A stretch of 64,000 bases of DNA from Silene latifolia (taxonomy: Eukaryota > Streptophyta > Magnoliopsida > Caryophyllales > Caryophyllaceae). The DNA lies in contig NC_133537.1 of assembly GCF_048544455.1 (NCBI RefSeq), positions 74,782,166-74,846,165 of the forward strand, written 5' to 3'. The position numbers were made by a program, and so were the translations under genes. The notes under the pieces are model-generated. The model saw only the letters and a program-made list of their open reading frames with translations, did no database searches and was not told the origin of the DNA. Below are positions 11,632-22,175 of the stretch, piece after piece (position 1 is the stretch's first letter; the number at the start of each line of letters is the position of its first letter).

Positions 11632-13996
11632 TGTGGACATGGGCCACGGGGGCGCTTGGGAACAAGCGTTTGCATTTGTGGAGTCGCCACCAATTTATTG
11701 TGGAAAATTGGAAACCGTTCGAATACCTCGTGCCATGTCAAGACACAAAGTAGTGACATGAACACCAAGAACTCGTTACCCTTAGCATTCTATGCCTAGA
11801 ATGACTCTCGTGGATGCCAATGAACACGGATGTTCACAAAGATCTGGAGTAAGGGGTGAGGGTACGTATTAGGAAGCTCTTTTGATCGAACACCTAATCC
11901 CGCCCGCCTCGATAGCGGCCTCTACTAATGATTAGGGAAAATCGACTATACTCGATATATTGTCGATTATATGCATGCAATGCAACATCCAAGTTTTGAT
12001 CCTAACATGTGAGAATTAGTCTAAGTCGGTGAACAATTAATTTAACATACAATTGAGTCGAAGTAGGGATTTAGATTAAATTACATGTGGAAGCATACAA
12101 ATAATGCGATAAAAGAAATACAATAATACAATAATGAAAATTACAATAATTACAACGGATTAATGATTTATGTCGAAAATACCTTTAAAAACGGATAATT
12201 TGGAAAAAAAAAAAAAAGAACAAATAAATTAACGAACAGGAATTAGGCGATAATACGAATAATACTAGATTAATACGTAAACTAGTTAAGCTAGGTCAAG
12301 GCAGAACGGGAGTTCAGAGACAGAAATCAACCTGGAACAGGCGCAGCGCCCTCTGGAAGAGGCGCAGCGATTCTTGCCGATCTGTTTCCAAGGTGAGTTT
12401 GGCCGTGAAGCCGAATCGCAAATCGTTAGTATTCGTGGGTGAAATTTAATGATTGATTACGATATATGACTCGGATGAAAGTGATTTAATACATTAATTA
12501 CATGGGAATGAGTCATAAAAGCGATAAAACATGGATGAGACGAATGCAAACGAATTAATTACATGAATGAAATATTGATTAGTGACATGAGTGAACTAAT
12601 TAGGTTAAATATATTGAATTAATGAAGAACTAATGACGAACAAACAAATGGGAATATATCAAAGATCGAATTCCAGAAACTCGATATGAATGGATCGAAT
12701 CTCTACAACCCGGATTGACTTTAATGACGAAAACCCGCAAATATTGGATTATTTGGGATTTAAGTCGGGTTTTAACGATGAATTATATACTAACAGTGAT
12801 TAACAATATGTTGAATTATTATGTGAACGAAACAAGAGCAAACAATGGCGAAAGAAAATAAAGAAACGAAACTAACAGAGGACGAAGGAAAAAGAAAGGA
12901 AGCAGGAACTGCGGCAGCCTCACGAAGAGGTGTAGTAGGTGCTGCATCCCTTCGAAGAGGCGCAGCAGTTGCTGCGTCCTTTCTCGACGTCTGTCTCCTG
13001 ATAATCCGTAAAAAGGGTTTTAAACATGGTTTTACAAATCGGTTTTTAGAAGTACTTTCGACATAAACCTTACAATATGATTACAAAAAGTAAATAACAA
13101 TGAATAAAAAAGGATTTACACCCTCGGACTTACATGTTTGCGAAACGAGATGAACTAAGTTTATGATTAGTGATGCTCGACTCGAATATAACGAAAGTGC
13201 CCTCGTAAAAGGAAAACGATTAAGATTAATTAAGTTGATTATGGTGGAGTTGGTCAAATTGGTCGGTCATGCAAAACGAGGCTGGTACTCAGAAGGATCC
13301 GAGCTTACGTGGTCGAAAGTTCAAGCACGTAGACGCCAAAAAGTAAGAACGTGGTCTAGAATGCAAAGGGAGAAGAGAAGGGCGGACACTCGCGTGAGAA
13401 ATATGAGGAGCGAAGGCTCCTATTTATACTAATCACGTGGCGGAATTAGGGTTTTCGGAGAAACTTTGGAAGTGAATCTCGAAAAGATATGAAAAGATAC
13501 GAAAAAACGCAGAAAAGGACTTGGGAAGAGGCGCAGCATGCACTGCGTCCCTTGGAAGAGGCGCAGCACCTGCTGCGTCTGTTCCCAAGTGGTTTTCTCC
13601 TGCGGAAGAAAGATTTCCGTGTTTTATTTATGGAATAACGGATTAATCTTATTTTTCTTAATATTTTGTATGAATATTACAGGAAATTGTTTACCAAAGA
13701 TTAAAAGATTGTGAAATATGGAATAGAAATATCCGGAACATTCCAGAACATTCTAACTCGGGATTTAGCGGTTATCAGAAAATGAAGACGGTTTTAGGCC
13801 CGGACTCCAAATGTACTCTAATTACTGTCAAAACGACCGTATCGGCGCGTAGATGACAATTAATAGGTAGACATAAATGTTTGAACAATCACTTGACAAT
13901 AAACTTACGAACTGTCACAAATCGTTCCGCGTACCAAACATGCGGCCCAATCATCACCGGGTGGTTTGTGGGAGGTGCAGAAATGAGGTATCTACA
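11632..13996 (-). mobile_element. Solo LTR of a Tat/Ogre-like Gypsy element
   Basis: A 2365 bp block that on the minus strand opens TGTAGATACCTCATTTCTGC and closes CCATGTCCACA. The start, the length above 2 kb and the TGGAGTCGCCACC block near its end are as I recall for LTRs of plant Tat/Ogre-type elements; this assignment is by memory of the family. No internal region accompanies it. The 5 bp flanks (CTTGG and TAAGG) do not match. The host sequence instead overlaps by about 57 bp on the two sides (11576-11631 and 13998-14053). The short open frames inside (for example 12845-13066) translate GC-rich repeats and are not genes. Confidence 0.65.
12341..13590. repeat. Palindromic GCGCAGCA..TGCTGCG motifs in the solo LTR
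   Basis: Three pairs of a motif with core GCGCAGC, mostly followed by an inverted TGCTGCG or CTGCGTC arm, lie at 12341/12362, about 12932/12962 and 13531/13561. Distances within pairs are 21, 30 and 30 bp. The full unit in the last two pairs is a 30 bp repeat beginning GGAAGAGG or CGAAGAGG. Confidence 0.75.
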
Positions 13997-14759
13997 TAAG
14001 GCGGAATTGTCCTAGGAAAGATATGTCGGATAACAATGGCGACGCCAACTTGGCTGCCGGTGAAGGAAGTAGTGATTGTTTCCTTACAAGTATGGTGACA
14101 TTGGGCACATAAGGCGGAATTGTCCTAGGAAAGATGTGTCGGATAACAATGGCGAAGCCAACTTGGCTACCGGTGAAGGAAGTAGTGATTGTTTCCTTAC
14201 CGAAGAGTGTGACTTACTTGCGGTCACGGATAAGTGCGATGTATCTTCCAAGGAAGAATGGGTATTAGATTCTGGTTGTGTCAATCACGTTTGTACCCGG
14301 AAAGAGAGTTTTGATGAGCTCCAAGAAGGCGTACCCGAGAAGTTGAAGTTGGCCAATAATTCAACAGTGGATGTCCTTGGTGTTGGGGTGGTGAAAATCA
14401 AAACGTCTCGTGGGGCGGTGCAAACTTTGGACAAGGTAGCTTATGTTCCAGAGTTGCGGCGGAATCTAATCTCACTTAGTCAGTTGGACTCCCAAGGTTA
14501 TGAGACTAAAACTCATGGGGGAGTAGTGAAGATGACTAAGGGTAGTATGGTCCTCATGAAGGAGGAGTTGCATCGTGGATTGTACCGTCTGGTGGTGAAG
14601 ACCTCAAAAGATGACTGGGAACGGAAAAGACGTCGACGTGTTACGCTCGCGGTAGAGGTGGCGAAGGTAAATTGTTTCCAGGTTGCAGACGGGGGCAAGG
14701 GTAAAATTTCTGCTGGTAAAAGGGTGGAGGGGTGGAGGTCCCTCTCCAGGGTCATTTGA
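13997..14759 (+). pseudogene. Copia gag end and protease, first internal copy
   Basis: After the solo LTR a fragment (13998-14090) repeats the zinc-knuckle to linker region, and 14091 onward repeats it again before running on. The continuous frame 14076-14759 carries the linker GSSDCFLTEECDLLAV and a Copia aspartic protease with catalytic motif WVLDSGCVNHVC, then AYVPELRRNLISLSQL and ELHRGLYRL, the usual passage to the integrase zinc finger. The protein then ends in a basic tail (GKRVEGWRSLSRVI) and no integrase follows. The protease Asp-Ser-Gly is intact here. Confidence 0.8.
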
Positions 14760-14909
14760 CGCTGTGACTCGGTTGCGGATGTACACGGTGCATTGACCGT
14801 GGTAGTGAGTTAGGGTGAGGACCGGATACTAACTTGGGTGTGCAGCTGGTATTTCAAATCGGTCAATGGTTAATTCCTCGGTAACTCCCTTGGGCGGGAG
14901 GGGGAGATT

Positions 14910-15719
14910 TGTTGGGTCCCGCCCAATAAATTCTTGATGAATTTGTCAACAAATGTTTGCTGCAAGGTAAGGTAATGGAATAGTGGAGCAAATAGTTCAA
15001 CATGGAAAATCATTTGGACGGTGCATGATTTGCTATAGTACACTAGCTGCAATTGTTGACAAATTGAAGCATGCATTGTTGGACTTAGAAATAAGCAACG
15101 TGCATGGCGTTTTTCTCTAACAAAATAGTGCATGGCTTACCTATATAAAGGATCCATTGTACTTGGGATTTGGCAGAGAAAAGCAAGGTGCTCACTTACA
15201 TCGAAATTGTTAAGTGTTCCCTTGGTATTGTTCTTCAATGGAATTTGGTGGAGTATAAGGCAGACCTTACGGTATTTGTAAGGTACTCACACAAATAAAT
15301 AAGGGGTTGAGATTCGGGTAACGGTTCAATCGGGTTTGAGTGTGTGAGGCAGTATAACGAGTCTTCTCTTACAATAATTTAGAGGGTTGCTCTAGGGGTA
15401 TAATTGGTGGTGATTTCCAATTATACTGGTGGTCTAGAGGGTACTAGTTTATATTCCTAAATTATTGTCGGGTCCAAATTTGGTGTGTAATTTGGTACCG
15501 GTTACGTTGTACTGGCACTATCTTTATAGTGGCACTATTTTATAGTGGATTAAGTCTTTTCGGCTGGTGGTTTTACCTCCGTCTTGGAGTGTTTTGCCCT
15601 GGGTATTGACCCTAAATCTTGTCTCAACTTATTATTAGCTTGCGGTTTATTTTACTTTTACATTATATATCGATCGGTGCTTCCGTTGCGTGTGTGAGAC
15701 TGGAGCTTATTTCCCAACA
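14910..15719 (+). repeat. Middle LTR
   Basis: Complete 810 bp LTR beginning TGTTGGGTCCCGCC and ending TTCCCAACA. A good TATA box (TATATAAAGG) lies at 15142-15151, so transcription probably starts about 25-30 bp downstream. Confidence 0.9.
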
Positions 15720-15721
15720 AG

Positions 15722-15735
15722 TGGTATCAGAGCCA
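15722..15735 (+). promoter_or_regulatory. Primer-binding site, second internal region
   Basis: The same TGGTATCAGAGCCA two bases after the middle LTR. Confidence 0.9.
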
Positions 15736-15777
15736 CTTCGACTCGGTCCGAGTGGTCTGGTGGTTTGATCGGTAAGG

Positions 15778-17156
15778 ATGTTAAATATGGGGTCTCAGTT
15801 TGGAGTACCAAAATTTGATGGTAAAAGTAGTTTCACCCTCCGCGAGAGGAGGATGAAGGATCTCTGGTACATCTTGGCTTGGCTAGAGCCTTGAAAGGAG
15901 ATGAAGGCAAGCCGGAAAAGTTGAGTGATGCCGACTGGGAGGAGGTGTGTACTAAGTGTGCTAGTACCATCAGGTTGTGCATCTCGGATTCCGTCATCAA
16001 CTGTGTTCTTGACGATGACTCTCCATCTACGATATGGGAAAAATTGGAAAAGCTTTACATGGCGAAAAGCTTGACCAATAAGTTGTTGCTAAAGCGACGG
16101 TTATATCGGTTGCGGATGGACGAGGCGAAAAATCTCATTGGACATGTCAATTTGTTCAATGGACTGTTAGATGAGTTGAAGAAGATCGATGTTAAGGTTG
16201 AGGAGGAGGATAAAGCGTTTTTACTCCTCAACTCTCTCCCGGATACATACGAGACGTATGTGGATACGATTTTGTGCGGAAAGGATACCATTACCATGGA
16301 GGAAGCACAGGCAGCATTGTTTTCCTTTGATGCGAGGAAGAAGGACAAGGATGGAATGCAAAGCGACATCTCTGTGATGGTTGCTCGGGATGGGAGAGGA
16401 CGATCGTCTAACGAGTATTATGGATCGAAGCATGGCAAGTCTCGATCCAGGAACACTTCTCGGAATGATGGAGTAAAGTGTTACAAGTATGGTGACATTG
16501 GGCACATAAGGCGGAACTGACCTAGGAAAGATGTGCCGGATAACAATGGCGACGCCAACTTGGCTGCCGGTGAAGGAAGTAGTGATTGTTTTCTTACCGA
16601 AGAGTGTGACTTACTTGCGGTCACGGATAAGTGCGATGTATCTTCCAAGGAAGAATGGGTATTAGATTTTGGTTGTGTCAATCACGTTTGTACCCGGAAA
16701 GAGAGTTTTGATGAGCTCCAAGAAGGCGTACCCGGGAAGTTGAAGTTGGCCAATAATTCAACAGTGGATGTCCTTGGTGTTGGGGTGGTGAAAATCAAAA
16801 CGTCTCGTGGGGCGGTGCATACTTTGGACAAGGTAGCTTATGTTCCAGAGTTGCGGCGGAATCTAATCTCACTTAGTCAGTTGGACTCCCAAGGTTATGA
16901 GTCTAAAACTCAGGGGGGAGTAGTGAAGGTGACTAAGGGTAGTATGGTCCTCATGAAGGGGGAGTTGCATCGTGGATTGTACTGTCTGGCGATGAAGACC
17001 TCAAAAGGTGACTGGGAACGGAAAAGACGTCGACGTGTTACGTTCGCGATAGAGGTGGCGAAGGTAAATTGTTTCCAGGTTGCAGACGGGGGCAAGGGTA
17101 AAATTTCTGCTGGTAAAAGGGTGGAGGGGTGGAGGTCCCTCTCCAGAGTCATTTGA
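15778..17156 (+). pseudogene. Copia gag-protease, second internal copy
   Basis: The ATG at 15778 gives MLNMGSQFGVPKFDG, but a one-base loss near 15863 (CTCTGG against CTCCTGG in the first copy) shifts the frame. The conserved Gag then reads from 15879 to a TGA at 16518-16520, exactly where the last Cys of the zinc knuckle should be. The protease part follows (16533-17156), with LDFGC in place of LDSGC, so the catalytic Ser is Phe. Both this copy and the first have Tyr for the second zinc-knuckle Cys. No later pol domains are present. Confidence 0.85.
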
Positions 17157-17306
17157 CGTTGTGACTCGGTTGCGGCTGTACACGGTGCATTGACCGTGGT
17201 AGTGAGTTAGGGTGAGGACCGGATATTAACTCGGGTATGTAGCTGGTATTTCAAATCGGCCAATGGTTAATTCCTCGGTAACTCCCTTAGGCGGGAGGGG
17301 GAGATT

Positions 17307-18051
17307 TGTTGGGTCCCGCCTAATAAATTCTTGGTGAATTTGTCAACAAATGTTTACTGCAAGGTAAGGTAATGGAATAGTGGAGCAAATAGTTCAACAT
17401 GGAAAATCATTTGGACGGTGCATGATTTGCTATAGTACACTAGTTGCAATTGTTGACAAATTGAAGCATGCATTGTTGGACTTAGAAATAAGCAACATGC
17501 ATGGCGTTTTTCTCTAACAAAATAGTGCATGGCTTGCCTATATAAAGGATCCATTTTACTTGGGATTTGGCAGAGAGAAGCAAGGTGCTCACTTACATCG
17601 AAATTGTTAAGTGTTCTCTTGGTATTGTTCTTCACTGGAATTTGGTGGAGTACAAGGCAGACCTTACGGTATTTGTAAGGTACTCACACAAATAAACAAG
17701 GGGTTGAGATTCGGGTAACGGTTCAACCAGGTTTGAGTGTGAGGCAGTATAACATACTGGTGGTCTAGAGGGTACTAGTTTGTATTCCTAAATTATTGTC
17801 GTGTCCAAATTCGATGTGTAATTTGGTACCGGTTACGTTGTATTGGCACTATCTTTATAGTGACACTATTTTATAGTGGATTCAGTCTTTTCGGCTGGTG
17901 GGTTTTACCTCCGTCTTGGAGGGTTTTGCCCTGGGTATTGACCCTAAATCTTGTCTCAACTTATTATTAGCTTGCGGTTTATTTTACTTTTACCTTATAT
18001 ATCGATCGGTGCTTCCGTTGCATATGGGAGATTGGAGCTTATTTCCCAACA
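17307..18051 (+). repeat. Last LTR, internally deleted
   Basis: Same LTR, 745 bp. A block of about 65 bp present in the middle LTR (around 15357-15423) is missing after GAGGCAGTATAAC. The TATA box is at about 17539. The outer flank begins TTATA and runs into the 3' flank of the nuclease gene. Confidence 0.9.
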
Positions 18052-18254
18052 TTATAGTCTATTCCACTCCCTCTACAATAGTAGATGCGACAAAAACAAT
18101 GGGGAATAGTGACATAATGGAAGCAGAAGTAAACTATTGCCAGAAATGTAATAAACGTGAGTTTCCCTCAATGAAAGTGTCCTGAACAAGTCAAGAACTC
18201 GTTAATCAATAATAAAGGCGCGGCATAGTAATAAACATGAATAAGAAAACCCTG
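18052..18254. other. 3' flank of the nuclease gene
   Basis: 204 bp between the last Copia LTR and the nuclease stop codon, probably including the 3' untranslated region. The Copia insertion beside it may have supplied or removed polyadenylation signals; no AATAAA was seen on the minus strand. Confidence 0.5.
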
Positions 18255-19239
18255 TTAACGAAATATATTGTTGAGTGTAGCAGCCAAGCGTACTCCAGCT
18301 TGAGCTAAGCGTATATTAACTGTTGGCAAACGGGACTCAAAATATTCATCTGTAGAATGGAAATGTAGGGATCAGTTGTGGCAATTAAGTCGAGAATAAT
18401 ACATTACTTTGGCGAGAAATGGGATGATTATGTACCTTCTAAAGTCGAGTCTTCATCCACACCTTTGTAGGCGATATCACAGGCTGCCTTGATACTTTCT
18501 GATGCATATCTGCACACAGTCACAGTAATTTTTAATTCTGTTACTCTACTTTTTAGGCATTCTTCCGTGTTGACACTTAAATATATCCAATATAGACATT
18601 AAACCATTCGGGTAACTTCTTAGAATTAGAAGGAACAACATTAGAGAAAAAAATGAAAACATGGATGAAGAGAATCGTACATGTTGGGGCATGTGGTCGT
18701 ATCGCGAGAGCAGCTTTCCCACTCTGGAACTTGGTCAGCCCATTTTCTCTGTTCCGAGAGTTACGTCGATGTAAAAAAACAAAGATTAGTGTGGTTGTCA
18801 ACTTAGTTAGATTAACATAAGCAAGAACATTGGCTGTGCCTGCTAACTAAACAAGGTTACTGGTTTACCGTAATGTTATGCTCGAGTGCATCAACTAGTT
18901 CATCCAGTTGTGTGTCATAACTTGTTTCTTCTTCTGTCTCAATTATGCTGCCATCCCAAACCTGTTTCCATTGAAGCAGTTGTTTATATTTCTTACTGGC
19001 AAAATACGAGGGCTTTAAACTTAATGCTCGATAACAAGAATAGGGAAGCTCACATGATGGAGTACCGTCTTCCTTCTGTACCAATGGACATCAATTGTGT
19101 TTCCACCCTTGTCAGAAGTATGACCGACATGCAATGGCTACAGATTCATCAGATCACACACTTATGTGAGTTTGTCATTTACGAATCTGAGAAACCATTA
19201 ATTCTTGTACGATCATAAAAAAGAAGGTGAAAGCAAATC

Positions 19240-19332
<93 letters not shown>

Positions 19333-21015
19333 GATGAATATCTCCCATAAGATGTGACAGGAAGAGAAGTGCTTCAGTGAGATTATCTGATATCAAAGCG
19401 GTAATAAGTTAATCCAAATCACCCTTTCAACCTAAATATGTCATCTTTTGGAGTTAAGTTTCGTTCGCTATAAACTTGTACTATAATTGTACACAACTAT
19501 ATATACATGGCCTGTTAATTTACAAACGGTTGTTAAAATTGAAAGGAAGGAAATGAAATACAGGATGCAAAGTAAGAGATGAGGTCTCACATTGAGCAGA
19601 CTGAGCAGCCAGAATGTCCTTAGAAGTAAGAAGTTGAGAAGTGTAATTGTTGATTGCCCCGGCAACGCACCTGTCTTTAACTCCATCTTCATCCTTGCAA
19701 TCCCCTTTTATGCATTAAAAAAGTTTCATTTGTTCATGTTATACTCCGTATTATGTACCATAAACATTTACTAACCAAGAATAAGAGTTAGCTCGAGTGG
19801 AAAGAACTCTCTTACTTAAACCGTGAGGTTGGGGGTTCGATTCTTACCAGTGACATAATGGGAGTAATAAAGAAGCAATAATTAGAGAAAGGAGACATAC
19901 TAGCATACTGAAAATCACAGGCAGAATCAGGGACGTTAATGTAATGAAGGGGTGACGACCAATGGTAGCGGAACTTAACACGGTCAGCCCAGGAACATAC
20001 ACTCGCCAAGTCGCCTTCTGCGTAGTCTGGTAGAAGATCCTTCACTGCCGCATTTGCTCCTTCACTTAGCCTTGACTGCCATTCATTACACAACAATATC
20101 TATCATTAACTTGTAAAATTATGTTTAGTCATTATTATAGCACGCATTAAAAATTACTAGTACGTGGATTGCATTGCCCCATACATTTGATGTGGAACCT
20201 CAATGCATGGCTCGTTCCCTAGAAATGGAAATTGGGACATTTTGGGTATTAGTTTTTTGTTTTCCTTTCTTTGACAACAAATTATGTTGGGTTATTTCGA
20301 GTTTGCTTGTTAAGATTGTAGGAATTTTAACTTCTTCGTATTATAGGCAAAACAATTTTTAGCAGCATTTTTATTTCAGGTGTTTTTGGATATTCGACAA
20401 AATAATAAATGTCTTGGCAGCAAAAGGTATAAACTCGGGAGTCATATGGTCTAAATTTTAACGGGATAATTTGTTTATTTAAGTTAAATATGCCCTTTCA
20501 ATAGTAACTACTCTTATATCATACTCCCTCCGATTCTTTAAATTTTTATTAGTTTCAGAGGAAGCAAGGGAATCGAAGGGAGTAATTAACATACGAAATA
20601 TCCGTACCTAGGCTATAAACCATTGAACCATTTTCTGCACGTATAACCAAGGGAGAACTACAAAAGCCATATCATCAAAGAGGCCGTTAAATAAGTTTAG
20701 ACCACCCAGATTTTTGCGCCAAAAATGGCTCTAAAAGCATTAAGTATATATAAAAAATTAAAGTAAAGCAAGAGAAAATAATTGACAATAATTGGGATCA
20801 TGAAATGCCTAAAACTCAAGTAATTTGGATTTTTTCAATCAAACAAAACTTCCAAGAGATCAAAAAAGTAGTACATTTAGAAGTTAATTAAAGAATTGCG
20901 AAAGAACCTGAGCAATTTTACAAACAGCAGCATGGCCATCGATGCCCCAAGCGTGAACATTTGGACAAAGAAAAACAAGTATCAAGGAAACCAGGCAAAC
21001 ATTAGTAAACCTCAT
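18255..21015 (-). CDS. S1/P1-type endonuclease (bifunctional nuclease family), nine exons
   Basis: Minus-strand exons: 20908-21015, 19901-20075, 19591-19704, 19331-19386, 19054-19137, 18869-18961, 18681-18748, 18436-18509, 18255-18349. All introns are GT-AG and all phases agree; total 867 nt, 288 residues. A signal peptide (MRFTNVCLVSLILVFL..VHA) precedes mature WGIDGH, so the N-terminal Trp used as a zinc ligand is exposed. His6, Asp45 (CSWAD), the SPLHY His, the SHLMGDIHQPLHVG His/Asp/His set and the HHVWD His/Asp are all present. Three N-glycosylation sites are visible (NYT, YNLT, HNIT). The family cleaves single-stranded DNA and RNA with three zinc ions in secretory or vacuolar compartments and acts in senescence, programmed cell death and nucleotide salvage. 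Close to the ENDO/BFN group; the exact orthologue is not assignable by eye. It is the only intact host gene in the window. Confidence 0.93.
19243..19329. repeat. (TA)n microsatellite at a splice donor
   Basis: About 87 bp of TA repeats form the start of the nuclease intron 4. The donor reads CAG then GTATATATAT, so the repeat begins inside the 5' splice site. Confidence 0.95.
19786..19860 (+). mobile_element. tRNA-derived SINE head
   Basis: TAGCTCGAGTGG (19789-19800, A-box like) and GGTTCGATTC (19834-19843, B-box) are 45 bp apart, as in tRNA-related RNA polymerase III promoters. It lies in intron 2 of the nuclease gene, antisense to it. It does not fold as an obvious intact tRNA, so a SINE remnant is more likely. 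Confidence 0.55.
20524..20582. mobile_element. Tiny Stowaway-like MITE
   Basis: CTCCCTCCGATTC and its inverse GAATCGAAGGGAG close a 59 bp element flanked by TA on both sides, in intron 1 of the nuclease gene. This is the usual end sequence of Tc1/mariner (Stowaway) MITEs. Confidence 0.75.
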
Positions 21016-21117
21016 ATCTTTTTTATTGATTCTTTACGATCTTTTTTCAAGTAATTATGTGTACTTTCTTTTGTTCTCAACCTATGGTCTTTTTTGGTAC
21101 ATATCAACCTATGGTCT

Positions 21118-21125
21118 TTAAATAT
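21118..21125 (-). promoter_or_regulatory. Possible TATA box of the nuclease gene
   Basis: Minus strand TATTTAAA lies about 105 bp upstream of the ATG, a plausible distance. Two direct copies of CAACCTATGGTCTTT (about 21079 and 21105) flank it. No transcript evidence is available. Confidence 0.35.
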
Positions 21126-21290
21126 GGCTTTATTATGTTTTAAATGGAAACATATAAAAAAAGGATGCAAAAAGGGATCGAATATTACCTTTTAATTAAT
21201 ATAGGCTAAAGTGTGAACTGTAAGTGTGAAATGTCCTAGGACTAATTTCAGAAGCGTTATCTTTCATGATTTACGTCCATATTATATTAT

Positions 21291-22132
21291 GTAGTTGTTC
21301 ATTCATGGACGGGTTTTACTCATTCATGTACTTTTTTTCATTATTTTTCCATTGTATGCCGTTTACCTAATTCTCTCTCATCCTCTCCCTCACAAAATTA
21401 ATCAAATCCGTTAAATTACACATTTATGGATGCTAATTCTCGTATCAATCAGGTAAAATTCCTAATTCTTTATTTTATTAATTATATTAGGATTTGTTTA
21501 CACTAATTAAATTACGGTTTGACAAAGAAATTGATACATATTGAACTGCTTTTTGCGTCTTCACAACTTGTCCCATGATATCTGCAGATTTGCCCTCAAC
21601 TAACATCTACTCAATTTCATAAGCACAAATTAGAGAAACTAACTGTTAAGCATATAATGGAAATTTTAAGCAGTGTAGTTAAATCAACGATTTCAGTCTA
21701 TAACAAGGCCAACTACAAAATAACAAGGAACTTGGAAATTACCTTCTGATCACCGTCAGATCATCAATCAAAACCCAATAAGATTAAAAAATTATTGCAA
21801 TTACTTATATCTCACAAAATTAATCTAAGAAGAACACATATGGGGCGGCGTTGACGGTTGTGGATGGTGAATGATGAGTCGTGCTTTAGTGTGGAGGGCG
21901 TCGTCGGTCGAAGGAAGCGAGAGGAGGAGGCGGTGGTTGGCGGCTTGCTGAGGTCAGTAAGGGCAGTGACAAGGTGGTGGCAAGAGTGGGAGAGGAAGGC
22001 AGTGGAATTCAAGGATAATAATTAAATATAGAGAGAGAAAATTGAAAATTAGGGGATTGAAATAAGAGGGTAGAATGGTCATCTCCTTCCATGAAAGAGT
22101 AAAACCCGTCCACGAATGAGCACCACCCTACT
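21291..22132. mobile_element. TIR DNA element of about 0.84 kb, non-autonomous
   Basis: Inverted ends match over about 35 bp around CATGGACGGGTTTTACTC (left 21303-21320, right 22093-22115 inverted). Both ends can be extended to GTAG. Flanks are AT-rich and no clear target duplication could be fixed. The interior has no transposase. The class (MULE or other) is open. Confidence 0.65.
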
Positions 22133-22139
22133 ATTATTA

Positions 22140-22175
22140 CTAGGTTCAAAGTCCGTGCATTGCACAGGTTAATTA
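22140..22175 (-). mobile_element. Helitron 3' end
   Basis: On the minus strand an imperfect hairpin CTGTGCAATGCACGG is followed by ACTTTGAA and CTAG (22143-22140), then T. That is the terminal structure of plant Helitrons inserted between A and T. The body would run to higher coordinates; its 5' TC end was not found. Confidence 0.55.

Larger units (their letters stand above)
10671..18051 (+). mobile_element. Second gag-only Copia family, tandem LTR-int-LTR-int-LTR
   Basis: Three LTR copies (10671-10786 truncated by the CACTA, 14910-15719, 17307-18051) alternate with two internal regions (10787-14909 and 15720-17306). Each internal region has a primer-binding site, gag and a Copia-type protease, but no integrase, reverse transcriptase or RNase H. 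Each downstream LTR is preceded by the polypurine tract GGCGGGAGGGGGAGATT. The right flank is TTATA; the left flank is outside the window beyond the CACTA. The arrangement is what unequal recombination between LTRs of two copies, or insertion next to a sister copy, produces. Confidence 0.9.

Noticed and set aside
11439-11768. Minus-strand open frame opposite gag
   Set aside because: Shadow of the Copia gag frame, running into the solo LTR.
12845-13066. Ala/Arg-rich open frame in the solo LTR
   Set aside because: It translates the GC-rich GCGCAGC repeats; it has no homology or start context and lies in an LTR.
18886-19218. Plus-strand open frame over the nuclease gene
   Set aside because: Antisense shadow of the nuclease exons 5 and 6 and their intron.
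19175-19396. Open frame spanning the nuclease intron 4
   Set aside because: Contains the TA repeat and part of a real exon (19331-19386) read through its intron; not a separate gene.
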